Below are positions 15,034 to 22,726 of a stretch of DNA of 64,000 nt, piece after piece. Both the position numbers and the translations under genes were made by a program. The DNA is taken from assembly GCA_021808195.1 (NCBI GenBank), contig JAKBCE010000013.1:1-64000 (forward strand), in the 5' to 3' direction. Position 1 is the stretch's first letter. Each line of letters opens with the position of its first letter. The DNA is from Pseudomonadota bacterium (GTDB lineage Bacteria; Pseudomonadota; Gammaproteobacteria; Steroidobacterales; Steroidobacteraceae). The notes under the pieces were generated by a model. That model searched no databases and was not told where the DNA came from. It saw only the letters and a program-made list of their open reading frames with translations.

Positions 15034-17091
15034 CTACGCGTACATCAACACGGGGGTCGCGACTGCAGGATCGGTGAGACTTTCGCGTCCCGTCTCGGCA
15101 TGGCCTGCGAAACGCCACTCGAACTGCTCGGCGCTCAGCGTCACATCGTACCAATGGTGACTGCGCTGGAATTCCAGGCGCCACTGCTCGGTCGCGCGTG
15201 CCGGCACGCGCAGCGTATGCGCGGGCCGACCGTACGCCGCGTCGCGAATCTGCACCGCGAGGGCACGATTGCCACTGTTCTTCAGTCGCAGCGCCATGGT
15301 GCCCTGCACGTCGAGCGAAGCTGAAACCTCGAGTGACGTGCTGCCCGCGCCGCGAATCCGGCGCACGAAGCCGTTCGGTCCGTAGACGCTCATGGCGAGG
15401 GACTGTCCGTCGGGCAGCGCTACGAAATCCTCTAGCCGGTGACCCGCACCGAGCGTATAGCGGCGCGGCAACGCCTCGCTTCCGTCCCAGAATGCGGTGC
15501 AACACACGCCCACCGAAGAGCGGTTGTCGAACTGCAGGTGCACCCCGCCCCGGGCCGCAACCAGATTCAGCTCGAGCGCATAGGGCAACGGGCGCGTCGG
15601 GCGCAGGCCAGGCTCCTGAGCAGGCATTGCCATCGGCTGATGTTGCGGCACGGTTGCCGCCGGCAGCTTGGACTCCTGAAAAGACAGGTCCCAGTAGTCA
15701 GCGGTACTCGGCAAAACGATCGCAGCGGTCCGATACGACTCGAAATTGAACGCCGAGGTCAGATCGCCGCAGATCGCGCGCCGCCAGGCCGAGATATTCG
15801 GCTCCTTTACGCCGAAGCGACTCTCCAGGAAGCGGATCACGGAGGTATGGTCGAATACCTGCGAGCAGACGTATCCGCCCTTACTCCAGGGCGAGATGAC
15901 GAGCATGGGCACCCTCGGTCCGAGTCCATAGGGAAGCTGATCGGGCGTGTGCGGCGTCGGGTAGTCGGGATTGACGGTGTCGTGGATCTCCCCTTCCGTC
16001 GATACCGTAGAAATCCCGGGCAATACCGGAGTCGGCGGCTGCGGTGGAATCACGTGATCGAACAGGCCGTCGTTCTCGTCATAATTGAGGAACAGCACCG
16101 TCTTGTTCCAGGTGTCCCGATCGGCCGTCAGCGCCTCGAGCACCCGTGCGATGTAGATCGCGCCATACGCCGGCGGATATGAGGGGTGCTCGGAGAATGC
16201 CGCCGGCGTGACGATCCAGGAAACCTGCGGCAGTCGGCCGGCCAGGACGTCGTTGCGCAACTGATCGACGCCGGCCGGCCGCATGGCACGCTGGTGAAGC
16301 TCACTGTTTGTCGCAGCGTTGGCAAACGACTCGAAATAGGCGAGCGCATTATCGTCGTAATTCCCGGTCATCGGACTGTGTTCGTTCCATCCCAGTCCTT
16401 CCTGATAAACGCGCCACGTGATACCCGCACTCTGCAGCCGCTCGGCGTAGGTCGTCCAGGTGAAGGGCTTCATGCCGGGTGTATAAAGCCAGCATTCGTC
16501 GTCGATATACGGTCCACCGCCGCGGCCCTGCGGGTCGATCGATCCGGCCCAGAGCATCACCCGGTTGGGGTTCGTCGGGCCGGCGATCGAGCAGAAGTAG
16601 TGATCGCAGACCGTAAACGCATCCGCCAATGCGCAGTGAAACGGCAGGTCCGTGCGCAGGAAATAGCCCATCGTCATATCGGTCTTGTTGAGCGGCCAAC
16701 CGTCCATCCGCCCACCTGCAAGGGCGCCATGCTGAGAGGCCCAGCCGTGATCAAGGTCCTGCATGAACGCCGCAGAAGTCCGGTGGGTATCGAGGTGAAA
16801 CGGCAGAATCGTCCGCGCAGGATCTTCCATCCGCGGCTGCAGCCAGACCGGCTTGCCCCCGGGCAGAGACAGCGGAAAGCGGTCGCTGTAGCCGCGCACC
16901 CCGGACAGATGCCCGAAATAATGATCGAAGGAGCGGTTCTCCTGCATGAAGATCACGACGTGTTCGACGTCCTCGAGGGTCCCGGAACGGCGTACGCCGG
17001 GCAGCGCGGCGGCCCGAGTGATGCTCTTGCGCAGCAACGCAGCAGAAGCCGCATTCAACCCATACTTCAGGAAGTTGCGTCTGTCGATCAC
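15034..17091 (-). CDS. Exported phosphocholine-type phospholipase C
   Basis: This 685-residue protein matches the PlcH/PlcN family of secreted phospholipases C. It starts with a Tat-like signal (VIDRRNFLKYGLNAASAALL, arginines 4-5). The catalytic phosphoesterase domain has HVVIFMQENRSFDHYFGHL, GPTNPNRVMLWAGS with the nucleophilic Thr, and FLNYDENDGLFDHV. Two C-terminal beta domains of the PLC type follow, ending with HHWYDVTLS and RFAGHAETGRESLTDPA. GTG at 17091 is chosen because of the GGAGGT sequence 5 bases upstream and the Tat motif right after it. It overlaps the Sel1 gene by four bases. It would cleave phosphatidylcholine or phosphatidylethanolamine, releasing the phosphorylated head group outside the cytoplasm. 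Confidence 0.9.
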   Translation of the reverse strand: MIDRRNFLKYGLNAASAALLRKSITRAAALPGVRRSGTLEDVEHVVIFMQENRSFDHYFGHLSGVRGYSDRFPLSLPGGKPVWLQPRMEDPARTILPFHLDTHRTSAAFMQDLDHGWASQHGALAGGRMDGWPLNKTDMTMGYFLRTDLPFHCALADAFTVCDHYFCSIAGPTNPNRVMLWAGSIDPQGRGGGPYIDDECWLYTPGMKPFTWTTYAERLQSAGITWRVYQEGLGWNEHSPMTGNYDDNALAYFESFANAATNSELHQRAMRPAGVDQLRNDVLAGRLPQVSWIVTPAAFSEHPSYPPAYGAIYIARVLEALTADRDTWNKTVLFLNYDENDGLFDHVIPPQPPTPVLPGISTVSTEGEIHDTVNPDYPTPHTPDQLPYGLGPRVPMLVISPWSKGGYVCSQVFDHTSVIRFLESRFGVKEPNISAWRRAICGDLTSAFNFESYRTAAIVLPSTADYWDLSFQESKLPAATVPQHQPMAMPAQEPGLRPTRPLPYALELNLVAARGGVHLQFDNRSSVGVCCTAFWDGSEALPRRYTLGAGHRLEDFVALPDGQSLAMSVYGPNGFVRRIRGAGSTSLEVSASLDVQGTMALRLKNSGNRALAVQIRDAAYGRPAHTLRVPARATEQWRLEFQRSHHWYDVTLSAEQFEWRFAGHAETGRESLTDPAVATPVLMYA

Positions 17092-17858
17092 CGTACCTCC
17101 TCGAGCCGAACGATGCGTGGCGCCGCGGCTTCGTAGCCCAACCGCAGCGCCCGGCACAGATGCGCGAGAGCTTTCGGGCGGCTGCGCGGGACGCCGCGCC
17201 CATCGGCATAGGCGCTGCCGAGCGCGAACTCCGCTGGCCCATTCGGCTGGCGGACCAGCCGGCGCAATATGCGCACGCTCTGCTCCTCGTAATAGCGAGC
17301 CATGCCTGGGTTGCGCGGCATGAAGGCGCCGGCGGCATATTTGGCCGCAAGCGCCGCCGCACTGCCCGCGAGCTGCTTGGGAGCGACGCCCTCACGGAAC
17401 CAGTACGCCGCGCGCGCCGCGTTGCGCCGCGTGCCGGTGCCGTGCAGATACGCATTCGCGAGTTCTCGCGCGGCACGCATGCTCCCGTGCTGTGCCGCCC
17501 AGCGATACCAGCGGACTGCCCGGCGCGGGTCACGCTTCACGCCGAGGCCCTGGCTGTACAGCTGCCCAAGTGCATACGCTGCCCAGGGGTCGCGGTAAGT
17601 CGCCACCGCCGCACGCGCGGCCCGGGCGGCCTCGGCATAACGCTTCACGGCAAGCCGTCGCAGGATCCGACGCTGCGCCGCATGAACGAGCGGCAGGCGG
17701 GTCAAGGCCCCCCGAGCCTCGCCAGCGCAGCGGCTCTCACCGCCCGCCGCGCCGGCTCTGGCGGCGGGCCCCGGCGGCGCCGCTCGCACCGGTGTCTGCA
17801 CCAGCAGCGCCACCACCAGCGCACCACCGAACCCCCAATCGCGAAATCGGCCGTTCAT
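17088..17858 (-). CDS. Sel1-repeat protein with signal peptide
   Basis: This 256-residue protein begins with a cleavable-looking signal (MNGRFRDWGFGGALVVALLV, then an Ala-Pro-rich junction near residue 27). It then has several Sel1-like helical repeats: AYALGQLYSQGLGVKRDPRR, AARELANAYLHGTGTRRNA and AEFALGSAYADGRGVPRSRP. Sel1 proteins mediate protein contacts in the periplasm or membrane. It is translationally coupled to the phospholipase C gene (GTGA overlap). In Pseudomonas the PLC operon includes accessory proteins (PlcR) that help PLC export; a comparable helper role is possible but only inferred. ATG at 17858 is used because it begins the signal peptide. Confidence 0.78.
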   Translation of the reverse strand: MNGRFRDWGFGGALVVALLVQTPVRAAPPGPAARAGAAGGESRCAGEARGALTRLPLVHAAQRRILRRLAVKRYAEAARAARAAVATYRDPWAAYALGQLYSQGLGVKRDPRRAVRWYRWAAQHGSMRAARELANAYLHGTGTRRNAARAAYWFREGVAPKQLAGSAAALAAKYAAGAFMPRNPGMARYYEEQSVRILRRLVRQPNGPAEFALGSAYADGRGVPRSRPKALAHLCRALRLGYEAAAPRIVRLEEVR

Positions 17859-17982
17859 CCGCACCGCCCCCGAATCCACACCGCGCACCAAGCACCCGAT
17901 CCCTCCCGCACCTCACCCGCCACCGCCCGCCCTCCTATCCCCGCGCGGCACCCGCCTCCTTTGCGCGCGAGCCGTGCCGCAA

Positions 17983-18970
17983 TTAATCATAGTGAAAGGT
18001 CAGCGATATCACCCGCGGACGCATCGGCGTCTCCGTCAGGATGAACATCGATGAACTCTTGGCCAGACTCTTGTTCACGCCAGTCAGATTCGACCCATCC
18101 ATGGTCACCGTCCAGTCCCCCTTGGACCCGCCCATCGAGGCATCATAAGTCGTCCAGCCAGGCAGATTGTACGTCGCCAGACACCCTGCCGCCGAGCGCG
18201 TGTGCCCCTCGTGCACGAAGCCCACCTGCTCGAACGGGAGGTCATCGCCAAGCATCCACGCATGGCGCATGCGTAGATCGGCCTCAAACGGCGGCGAATA
18301 CACGAGCGAGCTGCCCCTGGCGCCGTAGACGTTCTGCACCGGTTGCGCCGCTCCCTGCACATAGCGGGTCGTGATCGGTTTGCCGAAATTCGGGCTCGCC
18401 AGGTTGTTCTCGATCAGCGCCGCCGAATTGACGAGCGCACTGCTGTTCCAGGCCACCGCGCCCTGCAGAGAGAATCCTGTGAACAGATGAGCTGCGCGCT
18501 GCAGCGCCACGCCCCGCACGCGGGACACCGGACCATTGGTGCCGAAGCTGACGTTACCAAAGCCACAGGACGGACAGAACAAGCTCGTTTGCACATTGTC
18601 CCAATTGTCCTGGTAGAGCGCTCCATTGATCATCACGTAATGGTTGAGCAGCTCGCTCTTCCAGCCCACCTCGCTGTTGGTCAGCAGATCCGACCCGTAA
18701 GCCTGCGGCGTGATGTACTGCGCAATGCCCGCGACATCAGGCAGCAGCGCCACTGCCCCGCGGTTGAACCCACCGGGACGATACCCCTGCGCAGAGGTGT
18801 AGTAGATCATCAGAGTCGGCAGCATGTGCCAGCTGCGATCGGCACGGCCGAGGTGCCCAGTCAAGACCGGGCAGTGCGGACTCTGCGCGTCCCGATTCAC
18901 GCCGTTCAAATACAGGCAGCGGCCGAAATAGCCGTTCGCATCACTTTGCAATGAACCTAGATTATCGGGC
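17983..18970 (-). pseudogene. TonB-dependent receptor, C-terminal remnant
   Basis: About 330 residues of beta-barrel from a TonB-dependent receptor remain, ending in PRVISLTFHYD with an aromatic near the C-terminus. Recognisable receptor segments are IYYTSAQGYRPGGFNRG and LLTNSEVGWKSELLNH. The signal peptide, TonB box, plug domain and first half of the barrel are missing, since the complete TAXI gene lies directly upstream on the same strand. A frame exists from 19062 but its first residues are from the TAXI 3' end. A full receptor is usually 700-900 residues. It is therefore probably a deletion remnant; expression is doubtful. Confidence 0.7.
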
Positions 18971-18985
18971 CGCCAACTTAGCGCA

Positions 18986-20392
18986 TCAGCCTGGCCGCAC
19001 GTGAGCGAGATTGTTGCGCACGAACTGGATGTGTTCGCGCAGCTGATAAATCTGCTCGGCATGCGAACCGGGCATCTTGCGCAGGATCACTGCCCGTTCG
19101 ATCTCGTGCAGTCGATCGAGCAAGGCTGCACGCCGCTCAGGGGTAAGCGGCCCGATCGACTCACGCTCAAGCGCCATCAGTTCCCCGTAACGGCGGTGAA
19201 TGCGGCTGTTGACGCGCCAGCCGTACAGCTGCGGCAGATAGCGCAGGCCGGGAATCAAGACGACAATGATCGGCAGCAGCACCAGAATCACTCGGTTGAC
19301 GAAACTCGCGACCCAGAACGGCAGGTAGCGGTAGGTGAAGCTCTGGTCCCCGGTCTTGTAAAAGCGCGCCGCCTCCGAGTCCAGCGGATAGGTGTAGGTC
19401 GCGGTATTCGGAAACTCGTGCGCGGCATGCAGCACTGTCGCCCGACCGTAGACCTGCTGCGCGGCCTGGATCAGCAGATCACACAGCGCCGGATGCAGGT
19501 TTTCGTGCGCGAGCAGCTCAACCGAAGGACCCAACAGGACGATCGGGTGCTGCGGCAGATTCTCCCCGAGATCGAACGCACCGGCCGGGATGTGCAGCTC
19601 GTGCAGGTAGGGGAATCGCCGCACATAGGCATCCGCTTGAGAAAAATCGAAGAGTCGGATACCGGGAGTATGCAGCATCTTGATGATCACCGCCGGCGGC
19701 GTCGAATCCCCAGTGAGAAAGATGGCATTGACCCGGCCGCTCAACAGCGCATCGCGCGCCGCAGCACCCTCCAGATCGACGAGCCGGGTCGGACCGCCGG
19801 GCACAATGCCATTCGCCTTCAACAGCGCCAGCGCCAGCGTCCGTGTGCCGCTACCGGCCGCACCGATGGCCACGCGCTCCCCGCGCAGCTGTGAGAGCCG
19901 CAGCAGGCGCGGGCCACGGTAAAAGATGGTGAGCGGCTGATAGAACATGCTACCGAGTGAGACTATGCCATGCCCATCGTCGTCCTGGTCGTGAGCCGGC
20001 GCCGCGCCGAGTCCGCCGAGAACACTGGTGCCCGACTGAACGAGCGCGATCTCGACGTGCGAGTGAGGCCGATTGAGTCGCTCGAGATTCTGCGCGGATC
20101 CCTCTGAGGGAAGGATTTTCAACGTGATGCCATTACGGGCCAGGATGGCGCGAAAGCGCTCAGCCGACAGTTCGAACGTGCTGCCTGGCGGCCCGGCGCT
20201 GATGGTCAGCGTATGCGGCGGTGCGGGCTGCACGAAATGCAGCGTCAGCCAGATCGCCGCTGCCGAAAGCAGCAAAATCGGGATCAGCGTGTGAGCCAGA
20301 TCCGACCAAGACACCGTGGTGATCTTCAACGCCGCGGGCCGTCTGCTCGCTGCGGTTGGGCGGGGCTCGTCCGAGGGCACTTCCGGTGGCAT
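18986..20392 (-). CDS. TAXI-family TRAP solute-binding-like membrane protein
   Basis: This 468-residue protein belongs to the TAXI group of TRAP-type binding proteins. After a short cytoplasmic stretch there is an N-terminal membrane anchor (TLIPILLLSAAAIWLTLHFV), then the binding domain with TISAGPPGSTFELSAERF and the AIGAAGSGTRTLALALL segment, and a C-terminal membrane segment (VNRVILVLLPIIVVLIPGL) with a basic tail. No TRAP permease (DctM/Q) is adjacent, as for other double-anchored TAXI proteins, whose role is unsettled. ATG at 20392 is preferred; longer frames (20410, 20491) add residues without support. TAGACT lies 8 bases upstream and could be the -10. Confidence 0.8.
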   Translation of the reverse strand: MPPEVPSDEPRPTAASRRPAALKITTVSWSDLAHTLIPILLLSAAAIWLTLHFVQPAPPHTLTISAGPPGSTFELSAERFRAILARNGITLKILPSEGSAQNLERLNRPHSHVEIALVQSGTSVLGGLGAAPAHDQDDDGHGIVSLGSMFYQPLTIFYRGPRLLRLSQLRGERVAIGAAGSGTRTLALALLKANGIVPGGPTRLVDLEGAAARDALLSGRVNAIFLTGDSTPPAVIIKMLHTPGIRLFDFSQADAYVRRFPYLHELHIPAGAFDLGENLPQHPIVLLGPSVELLAHENLHPALCDLLIQAAQQVYGRATVLHAAHEFPNTATYTYPLDSEAARFYKTGDQSFTYRYLPFWVASFVNRVILVLLPIIVVLIPGLRYLPQLYGWRVNSRIHRRYGELMALERESIGPLTPERRAALLDRLHEIERAVILRKMPGSHAEQIYQLREHIQFVRNNLAHVRPG

Positions 20393-20516
20393 ACGAGCGC
20401 AGTCTACCATTGGTGCTGCCGTCTGACGCCGGGACCAATGCGTGCGCCCGTGCCCGCCCAGAGAGACGTATACTCGTGCGTTCCGCGCCACAGAGCGTCA
20501 CATGGAGATCCTCAGC

Positions 20517-21122
20517 ATGGCAAAGGTTCTTGTTCTGTATTACTCCTCCTACGGTCACGTCGAGCGAATGGCGCGGGCCGTTGCCGAGGGGGCCGGGTCA
20601 GTGCCCGGGACCGCAGTAACCGTCAAACGTGTCCCCGAGATCGTCCCCGCAGAGATCGCCCGCAAGGCCGGTATGAAGATCGAGCAGAACGCACCCATCG
20701 CCACCGTCGATGAACTCGCCGACTACGATGCGATCGTGTTCGGCACGCCCACGCGCTTTGGCAACATGGCCGCACAGATGCGCAACTTCCTCGATCAGAC
20801 CGGTGGTTTGTGGGCCCGAGGCGCACTGGTGGGCAAAGTGGGCAGCGTCTTTGCCTCCACCGCCACTCAGCACGGTGGCCAGGAGACCACCATCACCAGT
20901 TTCCACAACACGCTGCTGCACCACGGCATGATCATCGTCGGTCTGCCGTACTCCTTTCCGGGCCTCACCCGCATGGATGAGGTCACCGGGGGCGGTCCGT
21001 ATGGCGCAACCACCCTCGCCTCCGGCGACGGCTCGCGTCAGCCGAGCGAAAATGAGCTGGCTGGCGCCCACTTCCAGGGACGTCACGTGGCGGAAATCAC
21101 TGCGCGCCTGACGCGCAGCTGA
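20517..21122 (+). CDS. wrbA: NAD(P)H:quinone oxidoreductase, WrbA type
   Basis: This 201-residue flavodoxin-like protein starts [19 protein letters not shown], the FMN-phosphate-binding loop. Further WrbA signatures are [38 protein letters not shown] and [11 protein letters not shown]. WrbA tetramers reduce quinones by two electrons and protect against oxidative stress. The ATG at 20517 is preceded by GGAG at a 9-base spacing; earlier in-frame starts add unrelated residues. It is divergent from the TAXI gene and ends near a strong hairpin. It appears to be a single-gene unit. Confidence 0.95.
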   Translation: MAKVLVLYYSSYGHVERMARAVAEGAGSVPGTAVTVKRVPEIVPAEIARKAGMKIEQNAPIATVDELADYDAIVFGTPTRFGNMAAQMRNFLDQTGGLWARGALVGKVGSVFASTATQHGGQETTITSFHNTLLHHGMIIVGLPYSFPGLTRMDEVTGGGPYGATTLASGDGSRQPSENELAGAHFQGRHVAEITARLTRS

Positions 21123-21135
21123 GCGACCACATCCC

Positions 21136-21162
21136 GTCATGCCGGCCGCAGGCCGGCATGAC
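21136..21162. terminator. Strong hairpin between convergent genes
   Basis: GTCATGCCGGCC (21136-21147) and GGCCGGCATGAC (21151-21162) form a perfect 12-bp stem with a GCA loop. It lies 13 bases after the wrbA stop and 20 bases before the end of the convergent gene, so it can end transcription from both sides. It lacks a T-tract. The sequence also resembles dispersed CGTCATGCCGG-type intergenic repeats of other proteobacteria, so it may be a repeat copy. Confidence 0.6.
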
Positions 21163-21182
21163 GACCGGGAACGGCCGCTCAG

Positions 21183-21797
21183 CTATCCTTCACCGAGCAC
21201 CCAGAACCGAGGACCCAGCCGCGCCTCGAGACTCGCGAGCTGTTCGCGATGAATCTCGCGCACGCGCGCCGGCGTAATCGCCTCCGACGGCTCGACCGGC
21301 TCAATCTGCACGCTCGTCTTGTCTTCGTAGAGGTGCTCACCGGCGAGCCGTGCTCGCGCGTCATAGGGCCAGATGAACGCCTGACGACTTGCGACGTGAT
21401 ACAGCTGCGTCGCACTCGCGACCGGGTATCCGAGCGGCTTCAGATCCGCTCCCCGTGCGAGCTGATGAAACGTAATTTCATCGCAAATTCCCCAATCCGC
21501 CACCGCCAGCCGATCCGCCGAGTGCCACAACACCGTCTCCCCGACGCTGTTGTAAAAGGCGAGAACCCCGGCTTTTCCCTCGATGACCGCCGGATGCGTC
21601 CCCCAACTGACCCGATACACCGGTTGATCGACCATCATGTCAGATGCAACGATCTGCTCGAACAATCCCGCCCCTTCCAGATGCACGTGCCGCCAGAAGT
21701 TCAGCAGTATCGCGCGGTGCAGCGGCTTGCGGGTCTCGGCAAGCAGCTGAGCGGTCGGATTCATACAGTCGCGGACAGCCTGCTCGAATCGGTTCAT
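21183..21797 (-). CDS. NTF2/SnoaL-like protein of unknown function
   Basis: This 204-residue protein has, in its middle part (about 30-125), the look of an NTF2/SnoaL cone: an N-terminal helix, LFEQIVASDMMVDQPVYRV, a GKAGVLAFYNSVG segment and alternating strands. The C-terminal part (about 125-204) is extra, with TSVQIEPVEPSEAITPARV. The fold assignment is tentative. It is divergent from a dihydroxyacetophenone-dioxygenase-like cupin with a 307-base gap, which suggests a joint role in a small catabolic step. The ATG at 21797 is preceded by an AGAGG-like sequence. Confidence 0.6.
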   Translation of the reverse strand: MNRFEQAVRDCMNPTAQLLAETRKPLHRAILLNFWRHVHLEGAGLFEQIVASDMMVDQPVYRVSWGTHPAVIEGKAGVLAFYNSVGETVLWHSADRLAVADWGICDEITFHQLARGADLKPLGYPVASATQLYHVASRQAFIWPYDARARLAGEHLYEDKTSVQIEPVEPSEAITPARVREIHREQLASLEARLGPRFWVLGEG

Positions 21798-22104
21798 GAC
21801 CTGACAACCTCTTCAGAGTGGAGCTCCCGCATGGCCTCGCGCTCGCTCGAGGCGAATTGGAAGCGGCGAGATGCAACCCGAGGCAGTCTAAGGTCGACAT
21901 CGCTCGCGCGTCAACGCGTCCCCTCGTCGTTTGAAACATTCATCGAGGTGTTGCGCTGACAGTCGAAAATCTTGCGCTCTGGTGTGTGTACCGCAACGCG
22001 GCGTGCTGCTAGTCTCGGTCAGGTTGGATTGCGCAATGCGGCGCGCCGTACCGAGGCGCGCATGCGCTACCGCCGCACACGCCACGGTTCGGAGAGTTAC
22101 TCCC
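21798..22104. other. Divergent intergenic region
   Basis: This gap separates the NTF2-like gene and the cupin gene. It holds the presumed divergent promoters. A perfect 10-bp palindrome ATTGCGCAAT lies at 22028-22037, about 70 bases before the cupin ATG, and GGAGAG (22091-22096) is its ribosome binding site. I see no clear -35/-10 pair and no RNA gene. Confidence 0.4.
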
Positions 22105-22653
22105 ATGTCCTCAGTGCCGCAGACCCCGATCACCGCACCGCCATCGACCGCTTACCGGATCGTGGACGTTCCGGAGATCCACAAAGACGTCATCCGGCGC
22201 CACGGACTGCCCGGCACCTTCGTCGGACCCACTGAGCAGGAAAGCCCTTGGGTACCGTTCGGAGACAATGCGGCACTGCGCCATCTCGCGTTCGATCCGC
22301 GACACAACATCTTCAGCAACATTCTGTGGGTTAAATCCAAGGGCGTAGTCGGCACACACAAGCACCGCGGCACGGTGGTCATGCTGTGTCTCGAGGGCAG
22401 CGTGCGCTACCTCGAGTACGATTGGGTGGCCGGACCCGGGGATTTCATCTACGAGACCCCTGGACTGTGCCACACGCTGGTGAGTGACCATCCACAGGGC
22501 GTCAAGCTGTTCGGGTGGTTGCAGGGGCCGATCGAGTTCTACGACGAGCAGGGCAACTTTGCACAGACTCTCGATGTGTGGTGGTTCATCAACCACTACG
22601 AGAGCTATTGCAACGCGAACGGCATCCCGCTGAACAAACAGCTTTATCTGTGA
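22105..22653 (+). CDS. Cupin similar to 2,4'-dihydroxyacetophenone dioxygenase
   Basis: This 182-residue cupin contains the metal-binding motif segments GVVGTHKHRGTVVMLCLEGS (the two His and the Glu) and PGLCHTLV (the last His). Its order of features, including a VRYLEYDWVAGPGDFIYETP stretch, follows the 2,4'-dihydroxyacetophenone dioxygenase (DAD) family, which cleaves the C-C bond of hydroxyacetophenones using iron. The C-terminal DVWWFINHYESYCNANG is an extension. ATG at 22105 is chosen because GGAGAG lies 8 bases upstream; a longer frame from 21931 lacks support. The true substrate may differ: acetylacetone-cleaving and other cupin dioxygenases share this shape. Confidence 0.78.
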   Translation: MSSVPQTPITAPPSTAYRIVDVPEIHKDVIRRHGLPGTFVGPTEQESPWVPFGDNAALRHLAFDPRHNIFSNILWVKSKGVVGTHKHRGTVVMLCLEGSVRYLEYDWVAGPGDFIYETPGLCHTLVSDHPQGVKLFGWLQGPIEFYDEQGNFAQTLDVWWFINHYESYCNANGIPLNKQLYL

Positions 22654-22726
22654 TCGCAGCTCCAAGCCACCCGAACACTGGCGCGGAAGGAGCGCGCCCT
22701 TGGGCGAGGCGAGCGGCCGGGTGCGC

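Noticed and set aside
17983..19062. The TonB receptor fragment as an intact 359-residue gene.
   Set aside because: Its first residues overlap the TAXI coding sequence and no signal peptide, TonB box or plug is present.
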